26,784 nt of DNA from NCBI GenBank assembly GCA_002359465.1, contig DENA01000003.1, positions 1 to 26,784 on the forward strand. Reading direction: 5' to 3'. The DNA is from Ruminococcaceae bacterium UBA2656 (GTDB lineage: Bacteria; Bacillota; Clostridia; Oscillospirales; Acutalibacteraceae). Shown here in pieces: positions 20,191 to 26,784 of this stretch (position 1 is its first letter; each line of letters opens with the position of its first letter). The position numbers and the translations under genes are program-made. The notes below the pieces were generated by a model. That model saw nothing but the letters and a program-made list of their open reading frames with translations, searched no databases and was not told where the DNA came from.

Positions 20191-21594
20191 TCAGCCGCCA
20201 ATCAGGTCACTGATGTCCTTCTGGGATTTATCGCAGGCTTGCTGCACGGTAATGTCGCCGGCCAGAGCCGCGTTGCCGTAGTTGCCCGCAATTTCAAGAA
20301 TCTGGTTGATCTGGTCATGCTGCGGAATCCAGGAAAGCCCCTTTTCCACAAGGCCGTTTGCGGCGACCAGGGCCGCTTTTTGTGCCGCGAAAGACGGGTT
20401 GGCGGCTTTGAGCTCTTCATTGTCAAAGACGGAGCTTCTCGTTGCGGTGCCGCCGTCCTTTACATATTCAACAGATTTCTCCTTGCTCGCCATATAGGTA
20501 ATGAAGGCCCAGGCCAGGTCGGGATTTTTGGAGCTCTTCGGGATGGCGAGGTTCCAGCCAGCAAGGGCCGCGCCGTCGCCGGCCGGGCCTGTCGGTGTCG
20601 GAACAAATCCAACTTTGTCGGAGACTTTGGATGTCTTGGGGTCTGTAATCTGATTTGCAAGAGCGGTAGCGTCAAGCCACATGGCTGTTTTTCCAGACAT
20701 AAAGGCGCCCAGCGCTTCTTCATGGGTGTATGTACCTACGTCGGGGGGCGCGCACTTGAGAAGATCAACATAGTATTGCAGAGACTTTACGGTTTCCGGA
20801 GAATTGGCGGTTACCACCACTTTGTCTTTGCCGATGGTGGACTGGTCGAGGAACCCGCCGCCAAAGTTATACATCAGGCTCATCCAGCCGGATGCAAAAT
20901 GAATTCCCTTTTGCGCCCTCATGGCTACACCGTACAGCCCGTTTTCCTTGCCGTTGAAGAATTTGGCCAGAGCAAGAAAATCGTCCATGGTCTTCGGGGG
21001 CGTTTTGTTGTATTTCTTAAACAGATCGGTTCTGTATGCCACGAAGCGTGTTTCGCCCGCGGTCGGGATGCCGTAATTGACGCCGCCCGCTCCTGCAATA
21101 CCGTTTCTGTAAGCGGGCATAATGTCGTCGTAATCAAACCATGCAGGTGTTTTCGCCGTGTCTTTGGCGTACTGCTCAATGGGAAGAAGAATATTTTTGG
21201 AAGCATACTCACTCATCCAGAACGCATCCACCATGAACACATCGTAATTTCCGGCTCCCTGCGCGTCAAGAAGCTGTTTGCTTTTCAGATTTGTCTCTTC
21301 AACAATGTCCCATACCACTTTGATTCCGGTAAGATCCGTAAACTCTGTCTGCATTTTTTGAAAAGCTTCGGTCGATGGGTGGGAGGCCATTGCAACCGTA
21401 ATCTGTTTGCCGTTGTATTTTGCTTTCATTGCCTCTCCCCAGCCTTTTAAAGTGCAGATATCGGCGGATGAACTGGCAGCTTGGGCCGAATTGGCCGATT
21501 CGGCCTTGCTTGCGGTTGCGCCGCCTCCGCTGCAAGCAGATAGTCCGCAGATCATTGCGAGGCAAAGCACAATGGATAATATACGTTTACTCAT
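20191..21594 (-). CDS. Sugar ABC transporter substrate-binding lipoprotein (CUT1)
   Basis: 467 residues from ATG 21594 behind AAGGAGAG. A lipoprotein signal peptide MSKRILSIVLCLAMICGLSAC ends at Cys21 (lipobox LSAC), followed by a Gly/Ser/Ala linker. The mature part is a type 1 extracellular solute-binding protein: GKQITVAMASHPSTEAFQK, YDVFMVDAFWMSEYA, YGIPTAGETRFVAYRTDLF, FMSGKTAMWLDATALA, GWNLAIPKSSKNPDLAWAFI. It captures a sugar, oligosaccharide or polyol outside the membrane and passes it to the two permeases encoded downstream. The ligand is unknown. It is first in an operon of four genes that ends with the dehydrogenase. Confidence 0.92.
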   Translation of the reverse strand: MSKRILSIVLCLAMICGLSACSGGGATASKAESANSAQAASSSADICTLKGWGEAMKAKYNGKQITVAMASHPSTEAFQKMQTEFTDLTGIKVVWDIVEETNLKSKQLLDAQGAGNYDVFMVDAFWMSEYASKNILLPIEQYAKDTAKTPAWFDYDDIMPAYRNGIAGAGGVNYGIPTAGETRFVAYRTDLFKKYNKTPPKTMDDFLALAKFFNGKENGLYGVAMRAQKGIHFASGWMSLMYNFGGGFLDQSTIGKDKVVVTANSPETVKSLQYYVDLLKCAPPDVGTYTHEEALGAFMSGKTAMWLDATALANQITDPKTSKVSDKVGFVPTPTGPAGDGAALAGWNLAIPKSSKNPDLAWAFITYMASKEKSVEYVKDGGTATRSSVFDNEELKAANPSFAAQKAALVAANGLVEKGLSWIPQHDQINQILEIAGNYGNAALAGDITVQQACDKSQKDISDLIGG

Positions 21595-22057
21595 ACCATA
21601 ACTCTCCTTCTTCTTGTACGTTTTCAACCGCATTCCTGTTTGGTTGTTGCATCCATGATATATTATCTTTATATCTTTGTATTTATAAAATAATACTTTT
21701 AGTTTGTACAATATTCTTTTATTTGAGATAATTGGCCATAAATATCATAAATTTTGCATTATAACATAAAATTCTAACTGATATTCTTTAAAAATTAAAT
21801 AGATTATACGGCATAATAACTAAATATTTTTGATAAATAAGCAAAATACTAACATATTAATTGATATTAGACAAAAAATTCACAATTTGATAATGTCTAA
21901 AAATACAAACTGATTTTAACGGTTTAAATAAAAAAATTGCATAAATACTGTCCGTTTCCCGCTAAATCCGAAAAAAAGTACAATATATATGCAATTATAA
22001 AATGTAAATTATTCATATTTGCGTTGATTAGACATGTTCAATAAAAAAAATATAAAA
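21595..22057. other. AT-rich intergenic region upstream of the ABC operon
   Basis: More than 450 bases, strikingly AT-rich, without a gene. It must hold the promoter of the sugar ABC operon, read leftwards, and possibly binding sites for the neighbouring AraC regulator. A perfect TTGTACAA palindrome lies near 21714. I could not pick out a convincing -35/-10 pair. Confidence 0.5.
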
Positions 22058-22075
22058 CTCTAAAAATTTTTAGAG
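22058..22075 (-). terminator. AT-rich terminator overlapping the AraC stop codon
   Basis: CTCTAAAAATTTTTAGAG is a perfect 18-base palindrome that includes the TAA stop. On the minus strand it is followed by TTTTATATTTTTTTT. The stem is AT-rich, so strength is uncertain. Confidence 0.55.
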
Positions 22076-22963
22076 AAGCGACCGCGCCTTCACTGATTTT
22101 TCATAGTTGGTCGGCGACATACAGGTATAATGTTTAAACGTTCTTGAAAAATAGTGAATCGATTCAAAGTTCAGCATTTGTGAAATCTGGGTAAAACTGT
22201 ATTTGCCCTCGCTGATCAGCCTTTTGGCCTCGTTGATTTTAATTTTATTGTAGTATTCGATAATGCCGCAGCCGGTTTTTTCCTTAAACAGCTTTTCAAT
22301 ATAGCTTTTGGAAAATGCAATTCTGCTGCAGACCTCGTTCAGTGTGATCTTCCGGTAAATATTCCCGGATAGTATGGTGATGATTGTATCCACAATACGC
22401 TGGTCGTTCTGAATTTTCGCGGTGCTGAACTGCTGGCTGCTGCCGCTGCCGTCCGTATTGTTTCTCACAAGGCTGATGAACAGATGCTCAAGCTGATTTT
22501 TTACAAGCTGTTCCGCCCCGTAGGTTGCGTTTTTCTTTCGGATCAGCTTTGTCTGGTCGATGATGTCGAACGGTTCCACAAAGGCTTTTTTGCCTTCCTT
22601 GAAAATTTCTGCAATCAAATCCCGTTCAACATTACTTAAAGTCAGAATCTTTTTACAGAAGAAATCAATTCCCTGGCTCATACATTCAAAGCTGACGATA
22701 AAGACGCTGGCAAAGCTGCCGAGCGCAAATACGTTGTGGTATTCATTGGGTTGGTGAAAGACCGCCTCCCCCTGATGAAGCGTATACTTTTTGTCGTTTG
22801 CGACCACCTCGATCTGGCCGGAGTCAACATATACAAACTCCCAGAAATCATGGCTTTCCCCGATCCCCTGAAAGTCCTTCACATAGTCGAAGTAATGAAG
22901 GGTGATGATCTTATTGATTTCTATGACGCTGTTCAATTGTGTTTTACAGAAGTTTCTTGTCAT
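22070..22963 (-). CDS. AraC-family regulator with cupin sensor domain
   Basis: 297 residues; AGGAGA precedes the ATG. The N-terminal half is a cupin-like ligand domain (HDFWEFVYVDSGQIEVVANDKKYTLHQGEAVFHQPNEYH). The C-terminal hundred residues hold two helix-turn-helix units (KITLNEVCSRIAFSKSYIEKLFKEKTG and FTQISQMLNFESIHYFSRTFKHYTCMSPTNY). It lies directly upstream of the sugar ABC operon, in the same direction, and is the natural candidate activator of it, responding to the imported sugar. Target and ligand are inferred from position only. Confidence 0.9.
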   Translation of the reverse strand: MTRNFCKTQLNSVIEINKIITLHYFDYVKDFQGIGESHDFWEFVYVDSGQIEVVANDKKYTLHQGEAVFHQPNEYHNVFALGSFASVFIVSFECMSQGIDFFCKKILTLSNVERDLIAEIFKEGKKAFVEPFDIIDQTKLIRKKNATYGAEQLVKNQLEHLFISLVRNNTDGSGSSQQFSTAKIQNDQRIVDTIITILSGNIYRKITLNEVCSRIAFSKSYIEKLFKEKTGCGIIEYYNKIKINEAKRLISEGKYSFTQISQMLNFESIHYFSRTFKHYTCMSPTNYEKSVKARSLL

Positions 22964-22996
22964 ATTCTATTCTCCTGAATCGTTCTTCCGTTCCGT

Positions 22997-23872
22997 TTAT
23001 TGTTTCTTTTTGTCAAACGTCCATGTTCTGCCGTAATCGCCGGTAATATACTGAATGTGCGTATTAAGCCCGGTTTTATTGTCGGTCAGTGTGACGGGAA
23101 GAATGCCCCTCGGGCCGTTAAAAACGGGGGACAGGGCCGTGGGGTAGGAATTGGCATTTTTCAGCTGTGACGGCAGTTCGATGGTGCATTTCTCCCAGAT
23201 TTTCCCCCTGTCCTGCGTGCGGTATAAGACCGGGTTCGGGTCAATGTCGTAACGGAACGACAGAAAGCCCGTCTTTTCGTCGGCAAAGCCCGCGCCTGTT
23301 ACAACGTGCGGGTAAACCTCGCTGGTGCTGCCGGTTTCAGTCCAGCTTTTTCCGCCGTCCTCCGTCAGAAAAACGCGGTTCTTCTGATATCCCGACGCCA
23401 CGTCCCCGGCTGTGACCAGCCATCCGTCCTTTTTTGAAGTGAATCCGATGAATTTGGTTTCAGCGTGGTCCGTTCCGGCCTCGGTCACCCGGCTGTTGTT
23501 CCAGGTCCTGCCCCTATCGCTGCTGACCAGAACCCGCACGGTTTTCTGCGTTTTTGTACCTCCGTATACGACGGCGGTGGCTTCGTCGGAGAGGTAAACC
23601 GCCTTGTCGCTGAAAAATGAAACCGGGTCTTCTGTTCCGGGGTCGAGCGGCACCACTCCCGTTGCTCCGTTCCCATACCGGACGACAAATTTTCCATCTT
23701 TCAGTGCATACGAGCTGCCCGACTGCAAAAGGGCAATGTTGTCTATCGTTTTCTGTGCATTTTGGCTGTTGGCTCCGGAGGTGATAAAAATGCCTATTAT
23801 ACCGATTATGATAAAAATAAAGATCAGCGCGCCAAATCTCCCCGGCCTTTTGGCCGAACCCTCAATATTCAT
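22997..23872 (-). CDS. Membrane-anchored Asp-box (BNR) repeat protein
   Basis: 291 residues from ATG 23872 behind AAGGAGAG. A short cytoplasmic N-terminus is followed by one membrane helix at about 13-31 (FGALIFIFIIIGIIGIFI) without a cleavage site, so the rest faces outside. Four Asp-box motifs (S/T-x-D-x-G-x-x-W) are seen at 117-124 SSDRGRTW, 170-177 TEDGGKSW, 219-226 TQDRGKIW and 277-284 TGDYGRTW, evenly spaced as in the blades of a sialidase-like or YCF48-like propeller. Sialidase catalytic residues (the Arg triad, Tyr) are not evident, so an enzymatic role is doubtful. Lying between two AraC regulators, it may be an extracellular binding or sensing protein. Function unknown. Confidence 0.82.
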   Translation of the reverse strand: MNIEGSAKRPGRFGALIFIFIIIGIIGIFITSGANSQNAQKTIDNIALLQSGSSYALKDGKFVVRYGNGATGVVPLDPGTEDPVSFFSDKAVYLSDEATAVVYGGTKTQKTVRVLVSSDRGRTWNNSRVTEAGTDHAETKFIGFTSKKDGWLVTAGDVASGYQKNRVFLTEDGGKSWTETGSTSEVYPHVVTGAGFADEKTGFLSFRYDIDPNPVLYRTQDRGKIWEKCTIELPSQLKNANSYPTALSPVFNGPRGILPVTLTDNKTGLNTHIQYITGDYGRTWTFDKKKQ

Positions 23873-23943
23873 TTTATTTTCTCTCCTTATCCTTTGCGGA
23901 TATTCGCTGCCTTCAGTAGACATATCTCAGGATAAACCGGCTG

Positions 23944-24840
23944 CTACTGTGAAGCATGCATATTCCGGTACTGCGTGGGGGAACAGTTCATATATTTTCT
24001 GAAATTTTCCGAATAGTAGCTTGCGCCGGAAAACCCTACCTTTTCGGAAATTTCCGTAATATTGTAAGCTCCGCTTAACAGGAGCGGAATGCTTTTTTGA
24101 ACCCGGTATTTCAGAAGATATTCAAAAGGAGTCTGACGCATGGTCTTTTTAAAAAAGTGGCAGTACCTGCTCTTGCTGATGTTGCAGGAAGCGGCGAGCT
24201 TTTCCAGCGTAAGCTTTTCGTGGAAATGACTGTGTATGTAATTCAGGGTCTGCTTTAAATAAAGAATTTCTTTGGAGCCGGCCATGTCTTTTTCTGAGAG
24301 CACGCCCTGTAGTTCCTGATACAGCAGCGTCCAGAGTTCGCACAGTCTGGTTTTAATCTGAAGCTCGCGGCAGACTCTGCTCGCTTTGTCAATCCGGTTG
24401 ATTTCCAGTATGCTGCGGATAATCCGGTTCTGCGGAATGCATTTTGGGTTCAGATAAAAAGACGAGCAGCTTTGGGATTGGATGATTGGTTCCACATAAG
24501 CGTTTTCGATCGTGCTGTTTTCATGGCCGAAAATCAATACGGGATTAAACGTGATGACCAGATAAGAGCAGTCCTGGCCTTCATACGATTTGGCGGTGTG
24601 CAGGACGTTGGCGTTGACGAACATGCCACAGCCCTTTGTCAAATGATAAACGGAATCGTTTGCCTGATATTCCATTTCCCCGTCCAAAACGACGGTGAAC
24701 TCCAAATCGGGATGCCAGTGAACCTCAAAACTTGCGTGCTCATATTCGGACAGGATTTCATGGCTGAGAAAAAACGGAAAGCCATAGTCCCCGTGAGGCG
24801 ATTCCTCGGAAAGATTCTTGCGGAGTAGTAATTTTTTCAT
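23944..24840 (-). CDS. AraC-family regulator with cupin sensor domain
   Basis: 298 residues from ATG 24840 (GAGGG upstream). The N-terminal cupin-like part reads FEVHWHPDLEFTVVLDGEMEYQANDSVYHL. The C-terminal double helix-turn-helix is KLTLEKLAASCNISKSRYCHFFKKTMRQTPFEYLL and NITEISEKVGFSGASYYSENFRKYMNCSPTQYR. It differs clearly from the AraC protein at 22070-22963, so it is not a recent duplicate. It is divergent from the unknown gene at 24981 and upstream of the Asp-box gene; either could be its target. Confidence 0.9.
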   Translation of the reverse strand: MKKLLLRKNLSEESPHGDYGFPFFLSHEILSEYEHASFEVHWHPDLEFTVVLDGEMEYQANDSVYHLTKGCGMFVNANVLHTAKSYEGQDCSYLVITFNPVLIFGHENSTIENAYVEPIIQSQSCSSFYLNPKCIPQNRIIRSILEINRIDKASRVCRELQIKTRLCELWTLLYQELQGVLSEKDMAGSKEILYLKQTLNYIHSHFHEKLTLEKLAASCNISKSRYCHFFKKTMRQTPFEYLLKYRVQKSIPLLLSGAYNITEISEKVGFSGASYYSENFRKYMNCSPTQYRNMHASQ

Positions 24841-24980
24841 TGTGACGCCCTCAAATTGCAATATTGTTATAAAAATAGGCAAAATTCTGATAGATAATCG
24901 ATGATATTACTATTATACTTGTTGCAGAGAGAACCTTCAAGATTTTTCTTCCGATTGATGAGAAAGGGGAGAGGAAAACC

Positions 24981-25577
24981 ATGAGCATGACGGGATTCAC
25001 TCTGGGATTGGATTCCACAGGGGATTACAGCAGGCATGCGGCAAGGGGGCGTTCCCTGCGCGGCCTTGTTACCGATTCTACGTATGATGAAGCGGGCGCT
25101 GCTCCGGAATTCGCCGCTCTGCGCGTTTTCGATCCGGAATACCGGATTCTGAAAGCCTGGGAACGCATGCGGGGGGAGTTTTCGTGCAGCCGGAAACAGC
25201 TGTATGGCATGATGAAAAATTTTCTGTCCTCCGCAAATGGAAGCTCCTCCTACACCATAAAAACGGAGACGGTTTTTAACCGGCTGAAAGAATACGGGAA
25301 TCCGGAAGATGCGAATTTGATTCCGGTGACGCTGGTCGCCTGTAAAATACAGGCAGGGCGGGTTTGTTGCAGCGTGGAAAGGCTTTTTTACAGGTGCGGT
25401 GAGCGTGCGCTGCCAGCACAGGTGCTGCGCGGAGCCCTGTACTGTGAACATCCGGAACAACTGGCAGAAAAATTTAGAAATCTGGACTACCCGCCGTTCT
25501 GTGTAATAGGGAAAGGGGATTTCGCCGGGTCTCTGAGAAAGATTTTCAGCAAACAGTTCGGATTTATTGTGTCATAA
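24981..25577 (+). CDS. Protein of unknown function
   Basis: 198 residues with GGGGAG nine bases before the ATG. I do not recognise a family. There is no signal peptide or membrane helix; the composition is mixed and soluble, with several Cys (EFSC, VACK, RVCCS, YRCGE, YCEH, PFCV) in the second two thirds. The N-terminus is MSMTGFTLGLDSTGDYSRHAARGRS. It is a single-gene unit, divergent from an AraC regulator and closed by a very strong terminator, which together with the ribosome site argues that it is real. Confidence 0.6.
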   Translation: MSMTGFTLGLDSTGDYSRHAARGRSLRGLVTDSTYDEAGAAPEFAALRVFDPEYRILKAWERMRGEFSCSRKQLYGMMKNFLSSANGSSSYTIKTETVFNRLKEYGNPEDANLIPVTLVACKIQAGRVCCSVERLFYRCGERALPAQVLRGALYCEHPEQLAEKFRNLDYPPFCVIGKGDFAGSLRKIFSKQFGFIVS

Positions 25578-25604
25578 AAGCACAGCGGTTTTTCCGCAGT
25601 TTTG

Positions 25605-25636
25605 ATACTCAGGTGGATCCACCTGAGTATTTTTTT
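25605..25636 (+). terminator. Rho-independent terminator after the unknown gene
   Basis: A perfect 26-base palindrome (25605-25630; left half ATACTCAGGTGGA) followed by six T. It is a textbook terminator. Confidence 0.9.
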
Positions 25637-25753
25637 GACCGGTTTTTCTTTTTTACACCGATACAAATCTCTGTTGGCACAATTTATCCGAAAAATACAA
25701 AATTTATACAATTTAAGTACGAAAACCAATATTGTCTTTGTGTAGTTTCTTAA

Positions 25754-25782
25754 TTGACAGATTCAGGAACCAAGACTATAAT
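25754..25782 (+). promoter_or_regulatory. Perfect consensus promoter of the tetR-exporter operon
   Basis: TTGACA (25754-25759), exactly 17 bases, TATAAT (25777-25782). Such a perfect sigma-A promoter would be very strong unless repressed. Confidence 0.85.
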
Positions 25783-25791
25783 ACATAGCAC

Positions 25792-25804
25792 TGACTAAAA
25801 GTCA
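25792..25804. promoter_or_regulatory. Candidate TetR operator TGACTaaaAGTCA
   Basis: A perfect inverted repeat with five-base arms and a three-base centre, extended to seven-base arms with one mismatch. It starts about ten bases after the -10 box, covering the first transcribed bases, where a bound TetR dimer would block the promoter. Confidence 0.6.
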
Positions 25805-25849
25805 TTTTGCCTCGGCTTTCCAGTAAAAAACAGAAGGAGCGGTTCCGGC

Positions 25850-26446
25850 ATGAAAAAAGCAAAGGTTCAGGAGAACAAAAAACTTAAGATGACGAAGCTG
25901 TATGATGCCGCATATGAACTGTTCACGTCCAAAGGAGTACACAATACGGTCATCGATGATATTGTAAAAAACGCGGGCGTGGCCAAGGGCACCTTTTATT
26001 TATACTGCAAGGACAAATATGATCTGGTTGACAAAATCATTTTAAAAAAAGGCGCCGCTTTATTTGACAGTGCAATGAAGGCGGTGGCTGAGAAGCAAAA
26101 GACCGAAGAAATGGATTTTTTGCAGAGTGTCATTTTCTTTGTGGATTATTTAATAGAATTTTTCAAGACGAATAAAAACCTGCTTTCTCTCCTTTATAAA
26201 AACCTGTCGTGGGACCTGTACGAAAAATCGCTGACCTACGAAGAGATGGAAGGGGCAAAGCAGATTTTTATTCAGCATTTTATCACTGACGGGGGTGACA
26301 GCGAACTTGCAAAGCAGCGCTTGTTTATCGTGGTGTCCATGGTGGGAGCCGTCTGTTACAATTCCATCGTTCTGGAAATGCCGTATCCGATTGACAGCGT
26401 AAAAAGCGAACTGTATCGGTCAATTACAAAAATATTGACCTGCTGA
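25850..26446 (+). CDS. TetR/AcrR-family regulator
   Basis: 198 residues with AAGGAG before the ATG. The N-terminal DNA-binding domain is typical: KLYDAAYELFTSKGVHNTVIDDIVKNAGVAKGTFYLYCKDKYDLVDKII. The C-terminal helical ligand domain is variable, as usual. It is followed 54 bases later by an MMPL-type exporter gene, so it most likely represses that exporter and itself until a toxic or lipophilic compound binds. Confidence 0.92.
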   Translation: MKKAKVQENKKLKMTKLYDAAYELFTSKGVHNTVIDDIVKNAGVAKGTFYLYCKDKYDLVDKIILKKGAALFDSAMKAVAEKQKTEEMDFLQSVIFFVDYLIEFFKTNKNLLSLLYKNLSWDLYEKSLTYEEMEGAKQIFIQHFITDGGDSELAKQRLFIVVSMVGAVCYNSIVLEMPYPIDSVKSELYRSITKILTC

Positions 26447-26500
26447 CTGCGCCCGCGCGGACGGATTTCGGTATCAATATATAATAAGGGAGCGGCGGGA

Positions 26501-26784
26501 ATGAAATTGCCTGGAACACAAGAGGATTCACATTCTATTGTAGATTTTATTATTAATCGGAGAAAACAAATTGAAATCGTTTTTTTTATTTTGGTTCTGG
26601 TCAGCGTATTTTTTAATTCATTCGTTGGTATCAATTATGACCTGACGAAATATCTGCCGGCAACCACTTCCTCCCAAAAAGGGATCAGCGTGATGAAGCA
26701 GGAATTTGGCTATCCCGGAACGGCGCGGGTGATGATAGACAATGTTTCGCTGTATGAGGCCAAGGCCTACAAGGACAAAATCGA
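26501..26784 (+). CDS. MMPL/RND-superfamily transporter, N-terminal part (cut by window end)
   Basis: 94 residues are visible from ATG 26501, eight bases after GGGAG. A first membrane helix at about 24-44 (IEIVFFILVLVSVFFNSFVG) is followed by INYDLTKYLPATTSSQKGISVMKQEFGYPGTARVMI, the typical beginning of the extracellular porter domain in the MMPL/YdfJ group. These proton-driven exporters move lipids, drugs or other hydrophobic molecules. The rest of the gene lies beyond the window. Confidence 0.85.
   Translation, partial: MKLPGTQEDSHSIVDFIINRRKQIEIVFFILVLVSVFFNSFVGINYDLTKYLPATTSSQKGISVMKQEFGYPGTARVMIDNVSLYEAKAYKDKI

Noticed and set aside
20080..21450. Long plus-strand open frame of over 450 codons
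   Set aside because: It lies antisense to the substrate-binding lipoprotein, has no ribosome site, and its translation shows no domain. The minus frame has a lipobox and clear family motifs.
21595..21760. Catabolite-response (cre) site near TTGAAAACGTACAA upstream of the ABC operon
   Set aside because: At least three positions differ from the cre consensus, including the conserved 3' half.
24867..25460. Minus-strand open frame opposite the unknown gene at 24981
   Set aside because: It has no ribosome site and overlaps the AraC promoter region. The plus frame has a good ribosome site and a terminator in the right place.

Overview
The window reads as a chromosomal piece of an endospore-forming, low-to-mid GC Firmicute of the class Clostridia. 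The reasons are a GerAB-type spore germination permease, TTG starts behind strong AGGAGG-like ribosome sites, a mannose-family PTS with HPr, and CUT1 sugar ABC genes with AraC regulators. An Oscillospiraceae-like anaerobe is my guess, not something the sequence proves. I see no intact transposase, phage, rRNA or CRISPR.

Layout. (1) 1-490: the 3' part of tRNA-Thr, a second copy of its 3' end about 160 bp downstream, tRNA-Tyr and terminators. (2) 530-1870, minus: a germination permease plus a two-helix small membrane protein, with no GerAA or GerAC beside them. (3) 2256-7243, plus: the most unusual block. Four secreted/surface-type proteins share a 76-residue helical module (core HILNAEGEKLQ, ending in a CxC-type motif), each attached to something different: a Thr-rich tail, a Cys-rich beta-propeller, a Cys-poor beta-propeller and a jelly-roll-like domain. 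A GT4-type glycosyltransferase follows the Thr-tailed protein. I read this as a module-tagged display set, probably for the spore surface. (4) 7439-8005: GNAT acetyltransferase. (5) 8325-10497: MarR-controlled operon of two nitroreductases and a quinol-monooxygenase-like protein. (6) 10803-11498: truncated oleate hydratase.

(7) 11585-16929, minus: gntR, deoC, PTS EIIA, EIIB, a fused EIIC-EIID, nagB and a dedicated HPr. A good sigma-A promoter with a paired GntR-type operator lies upstream of gntR. The HPr has His15 but Arg in place of regulatory Ser46. Imported sugar phosphate would be deaminated by the NagB-like enzyme; the role of DeoC is unclear. (8) 17258-21594, minus: a sugar ABC importer (lipoprotein, two permeases, no ATPase) and a Gfo/Idh/MocA dehydrogenase. 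(9) 22070-24840, minus: two AraC regulators flanking a membrane-anchored Asp-box protein. (10) 24981-25577: an unrecognised gene ending in a strong terminator. (11) 25850 to the end: TetR regulator and the start of an MMPL/RND-type exporter, behind a perfect consensus promoter with a palindrome just downstream.

All family calls are from reading translated sequence and remembered family motifs; no database search was run.
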